Source of the DNA: Numida meleagris
Lineage: Eukaryota > Chordata > Aves > Galliformes > Numididae
Assembly (NCBI RefSeq): GCF_002078875.1
Contig: NC_034420.1
Span: 2,851,814 to 2,915,813 of the forward strand
DNA: 64,000 nt
Direction of reading: 5' to 3'
Of the stretch, positions 1 through 12,700 are shown one piece after another. The position numbers and the translations under genes are program-made. The notes below the pieces were generated by a model. That model worked only from the letters and a program-made list of their open reading frames with translations, was not told the origin of the DNA and did no database searches. Every line of letters begins with the position of its first letter. The stretch's first letter is position 1.

Positions 1-3000
1 AATGTAATAAAGCTTTGGCCTAATCCCAGAATAATGGGAAAGCAGAGTTAGAGCCGTGCAGGCGCAGAGCTGCACGAGGGAAACTGCGTGCTGCCAGGCC
101 TGCCCCACAGCCAGCCACACTCCTCCTGCCCTGGACCATGGGCACAGAGCACGCTGCCCTGCTGGGCACAGGGTCTGGCACCTTCACCCGTCCCTCCTGT
201 CAGTGGTGCATAGAATCACACGGTACTGGGCCACAGCCCTGCAGAGACAGGGGACAGTGCTATGGGAACAGCCGTGGCACCTTGGCTCCGCTCCCCTGTC
301 CCCATCGCACCGCTCTCCCTGCGGGGCCAAGGAGCACTGCCACCAGGGAGAGCAGTGGACATCAAATGGACAAATGGAAGTTTTTACTTTTATGCACACT
401 GAAGTCTCCTTTTAAGAGGAGGATTAACTGTTTAAGTAGTTAATTAGGACTTAATTAAGATACATTTGGACACGCGTCCTCAATTTGAGCTTCCTGTGTG
501 TGGATTTAACAACCACAGGAGAGGGATTAAGGTAATGTTAATTATGTCCCATTTATATTGACTATTTAAATAGCTATCCCTTCCCAATTATGAGCTTCTC
601 CAACTCCATTTCTTCAAGTAAAGCAGTCTTACCCTGAAATTCTCAAGGATGTTCTTCAGCCAAAAGAAATGTCTCCCTGTACTGCTGTAAATTATCCAAG
701 TTAAGTGAAATGACTCTAGATTTAAAACCATGCCAGTTGAGAACAGCTCTCTTGTAGGTTTTTGAAAGCGAGGAGACAACGAGGCAAACATGGGTGTCAG
801 GGGATGGCTCCTGTCCATGAGAAAGGGTTCAGCTCCAGCACAAGAATTTGGACCACAGCTTCCATTCTGAAGCTCACTACTAGTAACAGTAAGTCCATGG
901 CACTTGGGCAAATCAGTGAAGTGCAGCAGGTTTTAACATCCCAGCAGAGCCAAGCCATCGCAACAACTGCCCCAGGGGCCAGTGGAGGGACCCACCCTCT
1001 AAATCCATGCAGGCTTTCTGGAAGTTCCAGCCATCAGCCTCATGCCACGCTCCCATTCTGCAGCTGAAGGCAGCGCTCCCAGTCTCAGCACTGCCACGGC
1101 CCAGACTGCTCATAGGCATCCTGCCAGGAGCCAGAGCTTCGGCTGAAAGCACAACTGACTGCATTACAAATCGTTTTAGGAATCCACTTCCAGGATTCCC
1201 AACAAATGGGATTTCAGGCACCTTTTGTATCATGACATTCCTCGTTACCGCTAATGGTGCAAGTCAAGGATCTTTATCCTTCTTTTCATAACCAAGCCAT
1301 GTGTCCTTAGAATTAAGTAATGAAAACCACACTCGTTTTTATAATTTAGAGATGCATGAAGAAAAAAGTTATTTTCCCTTTCTGCTACCATGAAAGACCA
1401 TATTTATTTCATAAAAAAATCTACCACCATTATTTATTAGCAAGCAAAAAGCTTGTGGGTGTAATAAAAATGTGCCACATAAAGCTGCAGCTGCCTGAGG
1501 AGAGGGAGAATTAACTGTAATGAAACTGGTTTAAAGAGTCTCATAACATCACTTTAAAATACCGAAGAGAAAGAAGTAGAGGCAAAAGGAAGAAGAACAA
1601 TATTTTTTTAATGCACAAACCAGCATCTGTTCTTTCCGCTAATTTCTTGTATGAAAACAAAAGGCAAATTCTCATCTCATCTTCCCCTCTTGGGTGTATA
1701 CAGAGCATTTCCTTCCCACCTATGCTAACGCTGCACCTCCAACAAGCAGCAAGGTTGGTGAGGATCTCTTCCCAAAGGCAGATGTTGCACTCCTGCTGGG
1801 CATCAGCCAGCTGAGCAGCTCACGGGCCAGGGCAACCTCACAGGACTTGGGAACACACGGAGCCCAGCTCACCAAGCTTCAGCCAGGAGAACAATTCCAG
1901 CTATGTCTAGAAATCGAATTATTTCTATTTGCAACGCATTGGCAGGACTGGAAAAATAAACAAACAACCAACAACATGGATAATTATTTAGAGAGGAAGT
2001 GGGCTGCCACCTCCACGCTCCTACCCGCAGCACAGATGGCTCAGAGCAGGGTTCCTCCTTCACCCCGGGCCAGCAGGCACTGCTGCCATCTCACTTAACG
2101 CAGTTACAAGCTCTCACCGTGTGTATTTTATTTTAGATGTCCAGATGTATTTAGCTTTTGTGTGTGCTTTGGCCGTCTGAACTTCAGGGTTTGGTGGAAG
2201 TCATATCTTGCAGATGTACTCAAAGTTCCCCGTGCAACAGCTACATAATGGTGCAAAATTTCAGCAAGATTCACAACCCTCAGATTCAGTTATGTTATAC
2301 ACGACAGACTTACATCCTTCACTAAGAAGTGCTTATTTGACTGGCTGAACTGATCCGGCACAGAAATCACTGCAGGGAAGGCACAGACCCCCACACTGCA
2401 GAGGGGCTCTGCATGCAGCCTGGCCCCACAGCCCATCTGCTGCACCCAGCCTGCTCCACAGGCCCAGGGGCAGGGAAAACCCGCATAGCTTCTTCATCTC
2501 GGCCTGTTCTGGTGCAGCATTCAGGTCTCAGCTGCCACCAGACATTATAAAAGCCAAAACGCACCACTGATATAGGAACTAACTCCATGACCCAGCAAGC
2601 TGCTGGTTTCTTGTCTGGCTCCCCAGCAATCAGCCAGAGCTGAACTCGTACATCCAAACACCTTCCACAAGATCAAAACGAGCTGCCCAGCTTCACACCA
2701 AAATAAACTGTGCAGTGGGCTAATAAATTAATAACCAGCACTCACTTGGCAGGAGCTGCTTTGACAGTTTTTGGGTTTTTTTTTTTTTCCTCCTGAAGAA
2801 CTACTTCTCCTTTCCCTATGGAGAACTGCTCAGGTTCACGGCACATCAATAAATTATGGACTGTGTGTGTGAATTTCAGCTATGTCCCCACTGATACAGC
2901 AGGCAGCACAGCCATCAAAGCACTGGTGGGCTTGGAGAAACCTTTGTAACGAATCTTAGTGCATGATACTACAGCACAACAAATTATTGCGTGGCACGCA

Positions 3001-5776
3001 GAGCTCTGTTTGGATTGTTGCTGCAATGATGATCATTAATCACCATGGCCAGCCCAGATCTCACTGTTCTCTCAGACAGACTGCATTTCATTTCCTCATT
3101 CTTTATTATAATTAATACATTTGCATTTAGTTAACCACACAGCCCAGATGTGACCGCTGACAGATAAATGGCCCAAACCTACCACACAGTACCAGTATAA
3201 GTTATTTCCCTTTTTTGCCAAAGGAAGATACAAGCAAGGCTGTGAACAAGCACAAAAAAAAACAACCCCACACCATCCCAAGATGCTTCAGTTAGATTCC
3301 GCTCTACAAGGATGAAACAAAACACGAACACTTGAGATTTCATTAGAAGTACAGAAAAAAACCAAGCCAAATATACAGCATCATGGAGCACCTTCCTTTC
3401 AGCTTCCTCTCCATCCCATGTCTTTGAGTGAACTAAGGTAAATACTTCCCCCGAGAATTTGTACTGAGCAAAAAGTTTCACGCAAAACAATTTCAGTTAT
3501 TCAGATAGACTGATGCTCATCAGTCAACTACAACGTCAGCCATTACAGCTCCTAATAACGGCACTGTGGGCCATTTCACTCCGTGCCGCGCTCTGTGAGT
3601 GCCCCAAGGCTTGAAGCAAACATGGGCAGGACCCACACCAGTGTTCTCCCTCTTCTCAAAGGGACTAACATGGCTTTTATTTCTGCTCTCCTTTAGAAGA
3701 GCTAACCAAGCTGCTCTCATCGTATGGAAGGACTGTGCTCTCGTACAACAACAGAAGAGAAACACACCGATGGTGACTACCTACTTACTGCACACCTTCA
3801 ACAGAATGGATCCTCAAGACGAAAACCTTTTGAGGCAGAGGAGCACCTGCAAATAGCACGGGGTACTTTTGTTCTGTCCTCCCTCTGATGCACTGATGAT
3901 CTGCAGCCCTTGTGATTATTTTACAAAGCTGACCACGTTCCTTCCTACCTCAGTCATCAGCAGGCAGGTTAAATGGTTGAGAAAGCAACAGAACATGACA
4001 GTCAGTTAGCTGGATATCTTTGTAGGAACTTCACTGCACAGTCAGATGGATCTCCATTACGACCGGCACTACCTCAGCTGGTCCCTCTCAACAGTAACGT
4101 TGTATTACACAGAGCCAAAGTGAACAGGTCCTTTTCTCACTAGGGTAAGCCAGAAACAAGTCAGAAGAGCTCAACTAGCATCAGTGAAATGCAAAGCAGG
4201 CTTTACAACAAGATAACATCTTTTCCTACTTAATTTCTATTGCTGTTATCTGAAGAGCAGCAAAATGACAGATTGGTCACCCACCACAGGAATCCTTCTG
4301 CTCAGAAGTGCCCTGAGCGCAGACACACCTGAATGGAGAGGCCCTATGGAACCCAAGAAGGATGAGGTGTCTGCACATGCTGTGTTTCCAAGTGATTCTG
4401 TAGTCCATAAAAGCAGAGCAACACAAAACCCATTTTCTACGCTATGAACCATCTTAAAAAGTCCATAATAGTTTTAATACTGCAGAGTGCTTTGATTTAA
4501 TTCCAAAGGTACAATTTCAGGGTTGATGAAATGAATGGCTTTTGGCATCTTCCAGACAGCTAATTGGAGTATATAAATTATTTACATCATTATGGAGTTG
4601 TAGGGATATTAAGTTCTCAGCAAAAACAGATTAAAAATGGGAGAGAGACATGGAAAAACAGGGACTACTTTTAGCTGAACATAGATATACGTTAACATTA
4701 TCTCATCCTGCTGAAGGATATACAAAGATATTCAATTATTTGTACATTAACTCACGACAGGACACGAGGTCCCTTTGTGCTGTACACCCAGCCTGTGTAG
4801 CTGCCACGCTTCCCCCAAATTCTGTTATGTTTCAATTCCACGAGAAAGGCTCAGATTAGCATCTTGCAGCTCAGTGGAAATGCAGAAACATACTTGACAC
4901 CAACAGAATTTAAGAACTGCTGCCTCTGAGGTATTATTCATTGCTGGCTTTGCATGGATAAGATCCCTTTTATTTTGACTGTTGCTTCTGCAAAAGCATC
5001 GATATAAAGAAAAGAAAAAGGCACATAAACAGTGTTCCAAGAATGGTTCACCAGTGATAAATAAAATAATCAAACCAGTAGACGTTATGTAAGCTCTGTG
5101 TTTGCAGAACTGAAAAGAAAAACTCACAAAAACTTTCTGCAGGTGCAGAAACTAAGTTGGGAATTGATCTTCATTACCCAAACCTGACATGACCGTCCTC
5201 ATGGCAAGCCACCCAGCAGCCAGAGAGGGTTGAAATCCAGGTCTTTTCCACCTCACCCTCAGTTTCACCTCCCAGACAACCATGTGAGGTGCACGTCCCC
5301 CTAGAAGTTAAGCTGAATGCCCACAGCAGGCACGTTACTTCGTTTTATTTCCTACATTTCCTAAGAACTGTTTCAGCCCTCCCCCCAAGCACAGCCCCTG
5401 CACTACTCCAGTGCCCGCAGCGCAGGAAGACGTGAGGACATGACATCTATCAAAACAGACAGAACGCGATACTGCGCCGTCAGCGCGCATACCAAGTTAC
5501 TCCTGAAACACCACTTCAGAAGATCAGCATGTTGTTAATGCATACACAATTACTCAGCTGTGTGAGAGAAATGACAGCACCCTGCCAGGGTCTAAACATC
5601 AGAAATCCTGATGGCATCTCCAGCAGCAGAGGGAACTGGAAGGACCGACAGATCCCAGCTCCTCCAGCATGAAACCAGCCAACACTCCAGCCCCTTCAGA
5701 AATATTCTGAACCCTTCTCCAAAGCCAATCCTGCCCAAAGGGGTTTTGCAAGAGGACATTTGGACAGATGTGGTGT
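1..5776 (-). other. Intron DNA downstream of the KCNIP4 first exon, no gene seen
   Basis: No exon, RNA gene or clear mobile element was found. AT-rich blocks with several TAATTA-type homeodomain cores at 430-560, 3010-3120 and 4440-4640 look like non-coding conserved elements. A T13 run lies at 2776-2788. A weak remnant resembling an L2/MIR tail may lie at 5205-5275 (resemblance around the part reading ttgaaatccaggtct). More G+C-rich patches at 60-340 and 2370-2530 hold only chance open frames. Confidence 0.5.
430..560. promoter_or_regulatory. Candidate conserved non-coding element rich in homeodomain-type sites
   Basis: Within 130 bases are TTAATTAGG, CTTAATTAAG and GTTAATTATG plus a TATTTAAATAG palindromic core. 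This density of TAAT cores in intron DNA of a neuronal gene is typical of developmental enhancers. Conservation was not measured here. Confidence 0.3.
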
Positions 5777-5890
5777 AATCATAGAACTGCTCAGCTTGGA
5801 AAGGACCTTCAAGATCATCAAGTCCAACCACAACCTAACCCTACTGCTCCAACAACCCACCGCTAAATGATGTCCCCAGGCACCGCATCC
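5777..5890 (-). mobile_element. CR1 LINE 3'-end fragment
   Basis: The left edge reads aatcatagaactgctcagct, followed by gaaaggaccttcaagatcat and agtccaacc. This is the reverse complement of an avian CR1 3' end, so the element runs right to left and its 3' terminus is at 5777. Similarity fades after about 5890. It is a 5'-truncated copy, as expected of CR1 target-primed insertion, and has no coding capacity. Confidence 0.85.
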
Positions 5891-6484
5891 CCAGAAAGAG
5901 CCCTTGCACCGGTGCTCTACCTCCACTCCAGCAACAGCCCACAGGCCTCCCAGCACCTTCACCAAAAGGACGGCAGCGTTGAGGAATAGCCCAACATTCA
6001 CACATCCATTCCTAGTCCCCTGCAAGCTCTTACTGCAAGGAAGCCAAGCCTGTGAGCACACACTGAGGTATAATTAATTTTCAACATCAACCTTTCTCAA
6101 TATGCGTCTCTAACTCGCCAGTGCATTTTAACTGAACATATTGGCGAGGATGGCCTTCATGAAATATTTAACTCCTACCTGAGGATTAGTAAATACAACC
6201 TCTCATCAGCTGATGCTATGCAACCTTGATGCTGTGTAATTTGGAATAGAAGCTTCCTAAGAAGATGAAATCCAGGCTATACTAGCAGTCTCTTACTTTA
6301 ACCTTCAGGAGCATTTGTTTGCTGTTTTTTTTTTATTACATTGTTCTGGAAATGATGTCCACGCAGAACAAATGTGCATGCAAATGATGCTCTTTCCTCA
6401 CTGAATCCCATGTCATGCAATGGCTCTTTATTCCACAATCCAAATAAAGCTTTGTCTTGAAGGGGAAGGGACAAACTACAAGAG
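5891..6484. other. Intron DNA between two CR1 fragments
   Basis: Nothing gene-like was seen. The stretch 6085-6300 is AT-rich unique sequence with a 7-base inverted repeat (ctcgcca/tggcgag) and could be a conserved non-coding element. Confidence 0.4.
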
Positions 6485-6744
6485 ATGCAGACCTGTTGGA
6501 TTGAGTCCAGAGGAGGGCCACAAAAATGCTCCCAGGGATGGAACAGCTCCCTGTGAGGACAGGCTGAGAGCTGGGGCTGTGCAGCATGGAGAAGAGAAGG
6601 CTCCAGGGAGACCTGAGAGCGGCCTGTCAGTATCTAAAGGGGCTGTGAGAAGGAAGGGGACAGACTCTTCAGTGGGGTCTGCCGTGACAAGACAAGAGGA
6701 AATGATTTCAAACCAAAGAAGGGGAGATTTAGATTGGGCATAAG
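6485..6744 (+). mobile_element. CR1 LINE fragment, plus orientation, 3' end missing
   Basis: The sequence runs from gttggattgagtccagagga through gagaagagaaggctccaggg to gatttagattgggcataag. It is the sense strand of the end of CR1 ORF2 and its 3' UTR. It closely matches, in opposite orientation, the copy at 55262-55776. The normal last 200 or so bases and the terminal repeat motif are absent. The copy breaks off at a T/TA-rich tract. Confidence 0.9.
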
Positions 6745-6780
6745 TTTTTTTTCCTTTTTTTTTAAATATATATATATTTA
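6745..6780. repeat. T-rich and (TA)n low-complexity tract
   Basis: A run of T with a CC interruption passes into AAATATATATATATTTA. It begins exactly where CR1 copies normally read aagttttttac, so it probably expanded from that internal T run. Confidence 0.8.
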
Positions 6781-9700
6781 CACAATGACACATCTTCAAT
6801 GATGTTGCCATTTGGTTTAGAAAATGCTGTGCAGGCAAAGCCTAAAATCCTTGTCCTTGGCAGTCTCTGAAGCAGTTTGTTATCTATGCCTTTTACCTTT
6901 AAAAGAAAAGAAACTAAACAAAAATCCTTGCAATGAAACTGAGGATATCCATCAAATTTTATGCTATGTTATTGAACATATTTTTAAATAGGCTACAGAG
7001 TATCAATCTCCCTCTGTATTCTTCTACCCAGCAAAAAAAAGTGATCAATTTAAGGAAGGAGTCTGAAAGGAGAGAGGCTAGGTGGAAGGGAAGGAACGTA
7101 AAAAGGTACAAAACTCATGTGCTATTGTATTTTTATGCACACAGGGTGCTAACAGTAGCACAAAAATCATGGAATGGCTCTGAGAAACAGTACCTGCTTT
7201 GCTGCAGTATAATGACGCATTTTTTGCACATCTACCGTGTTCTTAAATAAGGACCCAAGTGGTCCCCTGTGAAGTTATGCTCATTAAATGACTAAGATAG
7301 TTAGCTCGTTGATTCTGCAGTGCATCACAAACATGCAGGTCTGCAACTGCGTGTTTGAACTTCAAAGACAGCTCCATGCCTAAGTCCTGCAAGCACTGGT
7401 GCATAAAGCACAAGAAGCACTTCATTTCTCTTCTTATCTCCCCCTCTAGCACTGTCTCACTGAAAACAGACACCTTTCTTCTCCTGGACATCTGCTGCAG
7501 AACTGTACGGAAGGCACATGTATGCTTTCAGTCACATTCAACCCTCCAAAACACTTGCATGCAGCCTGCTGTGCTCAGGCTTTGTGTGGATGCACCACAT
7601 TTGTTTAAAGATGTGATTTGCACTTCCAGAAGCAAATCACGGCTGTTTTTCCACTGTCTTAATTCAACTCTTTGTCTTTCACCACTGTGCCCTGATGCAC
7701 AATTTTCACTGTAATATAAATAAGAATGAAACCAACGTTTGTGAGCTTCCATGCTGCTGAAGGTTAGCATGATGCCAACACCACTTTGCTCTGCAGTGCT
7801 TGCTGTTGAAGAGCCTGGTGGCGCTGAGATGCTTCCTGAAGACAACAGCTCACCGTGCCCACTGAATATCTACTGCTCAAAAGAAACAGAAATAAATCCA
7901 CAGCTAGTTTTGAACTGTTAAAGCTGAAGGGGGAAAAACAAATATCACAAAAATCACTTCCTGTGTGAAGGCTGTATTACATGCCTGTCAGTCCCCACAT
8001 GAAATTTTATCGTTCTCAGATTGAATGCCTGCAGAGTTGATTACTTTGGCAGGAACTGCACACGCAGTAACTGCCCTGCAGTTACCCCTCAGTAGTTTGG
8101 GACAGGCAGTGTGTATGCTCTCCACGCAGTCACACATGAAAATTGCACGACCAAGAATTAAGTTATAGAGTGGTTCAGCTCTTAAGGAGCTACACCAGCA
8201 ATTAAAGCTAGAACATGACGTAAGGAGGAAGAAAAATGGAAACAGGGTCTTCCATTTTGTCCCGCAAATAGCAAGCAGCTAAAGGAGAGAGAAGCATACA
8301 GGACGATGTAATTTTTTCCATGTTTCACTTAGGTTCTCACGCAGCACTAGAACAGCTAATAAATGTGTTCTTATCAACAGAGGCCGCTGATTTGTCAAAA
8401 ACCACAATCAGAACGAAATAAAAATACTGGCATTGCCTCACGCAGCCTTCTCCTTTGAAAGCTAGGGGAAAAGTGGTGCATGAAACAGCCAACGAGGTGG
8501 ATGGCTGCTGGGCATGCAGAGGGCAGCTCCCAGGGCTTCAGCAGCAAAACAAAAGAAGGGGATCAAGTAGGAACCCACTGGGGTCATCCCTGGGTCTAGG
8601 CATGGCCAATCTGCGGCCACTCACCTGGGCAAGCAGCAGTGATTGCCATGCAGGACAGGACCACAGGAAAATTCTGTAAGATCTTCAATGTGAGCAGAGG
8701 CTCAAAGATAACTAGATGGAATTTGATTAAGATTGATCTGGACCAGTAATTATAATACTTCCAAGAGAGTTTCGGTTTTGTGCCTGTGTAAGTTACAGGA
8801 CACTTGCGGGATATTTGTAGCTACTGATCCAACTTTTAACTTGGAAAGTAAATGCTTTTAAGGAACTTTACTGGTTAGGAAAGGTGGTCAAGCTTCACAG
8901 TTTCAGCATTATTCAGAATCCCTGAAGAAACATGTTTTTATAGAAGCACCGCAAGATTTTTTTGCTAAGAACAGGTTAGAAAACAGCAAAAAAAGAAAAA
9001 GCTGCTAGCCCCTAAATCAGAACCAGTACTGCAGAGTTCATTGCTCTGCACTCCCCCCTCTTTGGAAAAGGTTAAAAAATCCCAGAAATACCATCAACAG
9101 GGAATTTGGAAGATGCGATTTTCTGTCGACACAACAGTGTTTAGTACCTTTAATAATCTTTCCATAAACACCTTGATTGGTTGGGGGACATGACAATCTG
9201 CCATCCTCCACTTGTCAGTACTTAACTCTCCCCTCCAAAATAGGAGACAGTGCAAGCATTAACAGAAGCACAATTAAGGTATTAATCATCAAATTTTACC
9301 TCTTTTTATTTGTTAGTAATTAATGAATAAAGCAAGTTCCTAATTGCTTAATGCAGAAGTCACTAACTAAAATGAACGGGGAGACCAGATACCTGCAGGG
9401 AAGTCTCTGAACCAGTCCATGTGCTAAAGAGAAAGAAAATGTTCAAGTCCACGTGGGAAGCTGAGCAGTGAGTGACTTCAGTGTCACCAGTTTTGTACAC
9501 TTCAGCCTTGCTTGGCCATGGAAATTCAAGCAAGAATTGCAAACCTCAGCCATCTGGGAGGGTGGACTGGTGCAGGGCAGAGACCTGAAAGAGCACAAAT
9601 TCAGGGCCAGCTCTCTAAAGCACTAACAACTTTTTGACAAGAAGCCAAGGGACATTAGCACCAGGTACAAAAGAGGGGGTTTTACACAGCAGTGCCACGC

Positions 9701-12700
9701 TGCAAGGGAGCCCAGGCAGAACCCTGCAAAGGAAACAACAGCTGCAACTGCAATAGAAACCATATGTACCTGATCTAGGTGCTAACCAACCCGAGTGCCA
9801 GAGCCAGAAAGCAGCTGTGAAACCACAAGGAGATGGCGTGCAGAGCCACAAATGCACACGGCAGTTCTACTCGCACAGACACAAGGCTAAGCAAAGAGTA
9901 AGGAAGCGTGAAGCTTTACAACAACACGAGCAAATAAGAAATTTGTTTCACCAGAAAGGTCAGCAGCAGGACAGCTACAATAAACACCCAAGCTTGAGCA
10001 GGGCAGCGTGCTCTTGCAAACACAGCCATGAATAATTACAGCTTCTAACTGCATCACCCCATGGATCTGGAGGGTTGTGGCACAATCTCTGCTGCTAAAC
10101 AAACCTCTGTGAGCTGCAGGCTGGAATTGCCTGTCTGAAGGAGCGCAGGATGCTAACCGCTTCAGTGCTAGCGCAGCAATGGCACGAACAACTCAAATTA
10201 AGTTCCTTGGGGAGCAGAATGACTGCAATTAATCCACCATGTCAAACCCTCTCCCTCTCCTTAGCCAGGCTGAAGCTGAGGAAAGCCACAGAGGTGGCTG
10301 TCAGAGCTAATCTGGAGAGACTCCTTAGGCACCAGCAAATGCCAGCAGGTCAGGGAAATGAGACGATAACGCACAAAGTTCACCACAGCCCCAGCTAGGA
10401 GCCAGCAGCTCCCTGCACACAGGGCAGGCAGGGGAGCCTGGGGGCAGCTCAGTGTGAGGGGACACCCTGAAAGCTCCAAGCATTCCAGGGAATTGAGATA
10501 TTTCATGAAGGGCAACCTACCATTATTAGTTTAGCAGCTCTTTTTAAAGAAAAGCTAAATAATTACAGATGCATGTATGCATTGAGCATCCTTGAGGCCA
10601 GCCAATTTTTCTTCAACTCCACCTGAGCAGGTGGAGGAAGAGTCTCATGTCAGCGGTGTGTATATTGCAGCACGTTATGTTCCATTACACAACTCACTCC
10701 GGCATTCAGAAGTGTCACCACACAATCCTTGAGGCTGACTGCTTTTTCCTTAAATATGAGCAGACTTCCACGTACAGGTTTTATAGGTCCCTGCCTTTCC
10801 TGTAAAAAAAGAGTTTTATAGTCCCTGCCACAAAGGCAGGTGCATGAAGTAATGAAGGTAATTTCTCTGGAACTTCTGCGGATATTTTCATTTATTTTTT
10901 ATTCCCTTGTATTCAAAAAGGCAATGTTCTTAATTTGCACTGTACTTGCATGACTAAAAAAATGAACATTGAGGTAGGAATGTGCTATACTAGAACACTG
11001 CAGAAAAACAAGAGGAAAAGAATTCAAAAGCAGCCAGCACCCGCCATCAGGTATCCTGCTTAGCAAAGCCAGCAACTCGTACCAGAGGGCAGGGACAGGA
11101 GGAGCTGCATCACAAAAACCAGCAGCAATGGGATCCCGCAGTAACCGGGCACTGGAGAACGCCGTGCAGCTCAGGTGCCTACTACCCCCTGCTTCTGAGC
11201 ACTGTAATCATCAGCTGCACTTCTGTCACACCTTTCATTTCAGCCCTCGGAGTGGTTTGTTATTAATCACCTTCCCTCTGAAACAAGTGGAGGAGTTAGC
11301 AGGGCAGCACAGAAGTGGAGTCCTGTAGCGGGGTGCAGCTGCAGCCTCTGCCACACTGCAGAAGGTGCCCCAGCACCCGGCCCTGCACACCAGCACAGGT
11401 CAGCACCAGGGGAAGAAATCACGGGGAGGAAATCTGCTGGTTTGGTTATACTGATAGCACACAGCACTGAGGCTGTAGTGTGCTCAAAGCAGTATTTTAG
11501 GTCCTGTTATCTCATAGATAACAGGCTAACACATGCAATTAAAGCCACATGGTACCTGAACAGTGCTATTGCAGCTGATTTGTCTCAGGCTACTCCAGCA
11601 CGTGCAGCAGTAATGTACCACAGCAATGCAGTAATGAAGCAGTACAGAGGTGATGGTTACCAGGTCAGCAGCCTTACTTCGTGGTTACACTGGGTATGAA
11701 CTCCAGCACAGTTCCTGCTGCAGCATTTACCTGCTTCTCTTGTGAACTCTGCTGGTAACAAACGCACTATGAGGACCAATACACTCAATGGTATATTTCA
11801 CTCCACTTATTTTCCGATTTTGTACCTCGCCATAGGTGTTACTGCATGAATACTGAACTAGTCCAAAAGCACAGCGTATAGTTGCTCTGGATCTCTCTAA
11901 TTTGAGGAAATATGATTTATGAACACTTCAAACATCTCTGGAGGATGCGTGGTCAGCAAAGAAGCTGAGCTAAAGCCAAACTCATAAAACAGATGTACAG
12001 CCAGAATTTACTCTCACTTCACAGGGAAGGTTATTGCTCTCCAGCTGTAAGTTAATGCAGAATTCCCCCAGATGTTTTCCCAAATGGCATGTAATGACTC
12101 CAATTGCTTGTGGATGTATTGCTGTGCTTAGGAACACAGATCTTTGACACTCAGCTCGCTGTCTGGGACATGGCTGCATGTCAGGTGCTGGCTCCCAGCT
12201 TTGTGAGACCGAGCAGCTCCCCAGCACTGCACTGAGCAGCAGTGAGGACACAGCCAGAAGCCACAGAACTCCAAGAGAAAACAATGGCAGATCAGCATAA
12301 AAACAATGAGTTTTGCATGTTTCTATACCTATTAAGATCACAAAGAAATCACCCCATACTTTCTAAGAGCTTCCCTTTAGAGCTAATCAAGTTCTGGTGT
12401 ATCTTAATTCCACCTCTAACACTTGGTGTGAAGCAAACAGAACACATTAATGAAGAGTTCTGGAGAGCACAGATGTTGCAACAGGCACATCTCATCTCAT
12501 CAGAGCCTATGGGGGTAGCTTCAGACAGCCTTGCTCCATCTGCATTTCAAGGGGGACGTAAGAATTAAGGGGGAATAAATAATCAGAAAAGTATTGTATT
12601 CACTTGGCTTGATATTTTGTTAAAAAATGCTCAACAGGGCTGTGCTCTGAGATGCAAACTGCCACTGACATGTCCAATTTCAGTCATTTTGTTAATCCCT

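Noticed and set aside
5205..5275. A weak L2/MIR-like tail
   Set aside because: Only gttgaaatccaggtctttt-type resemblance is visible. Too short to call separately.
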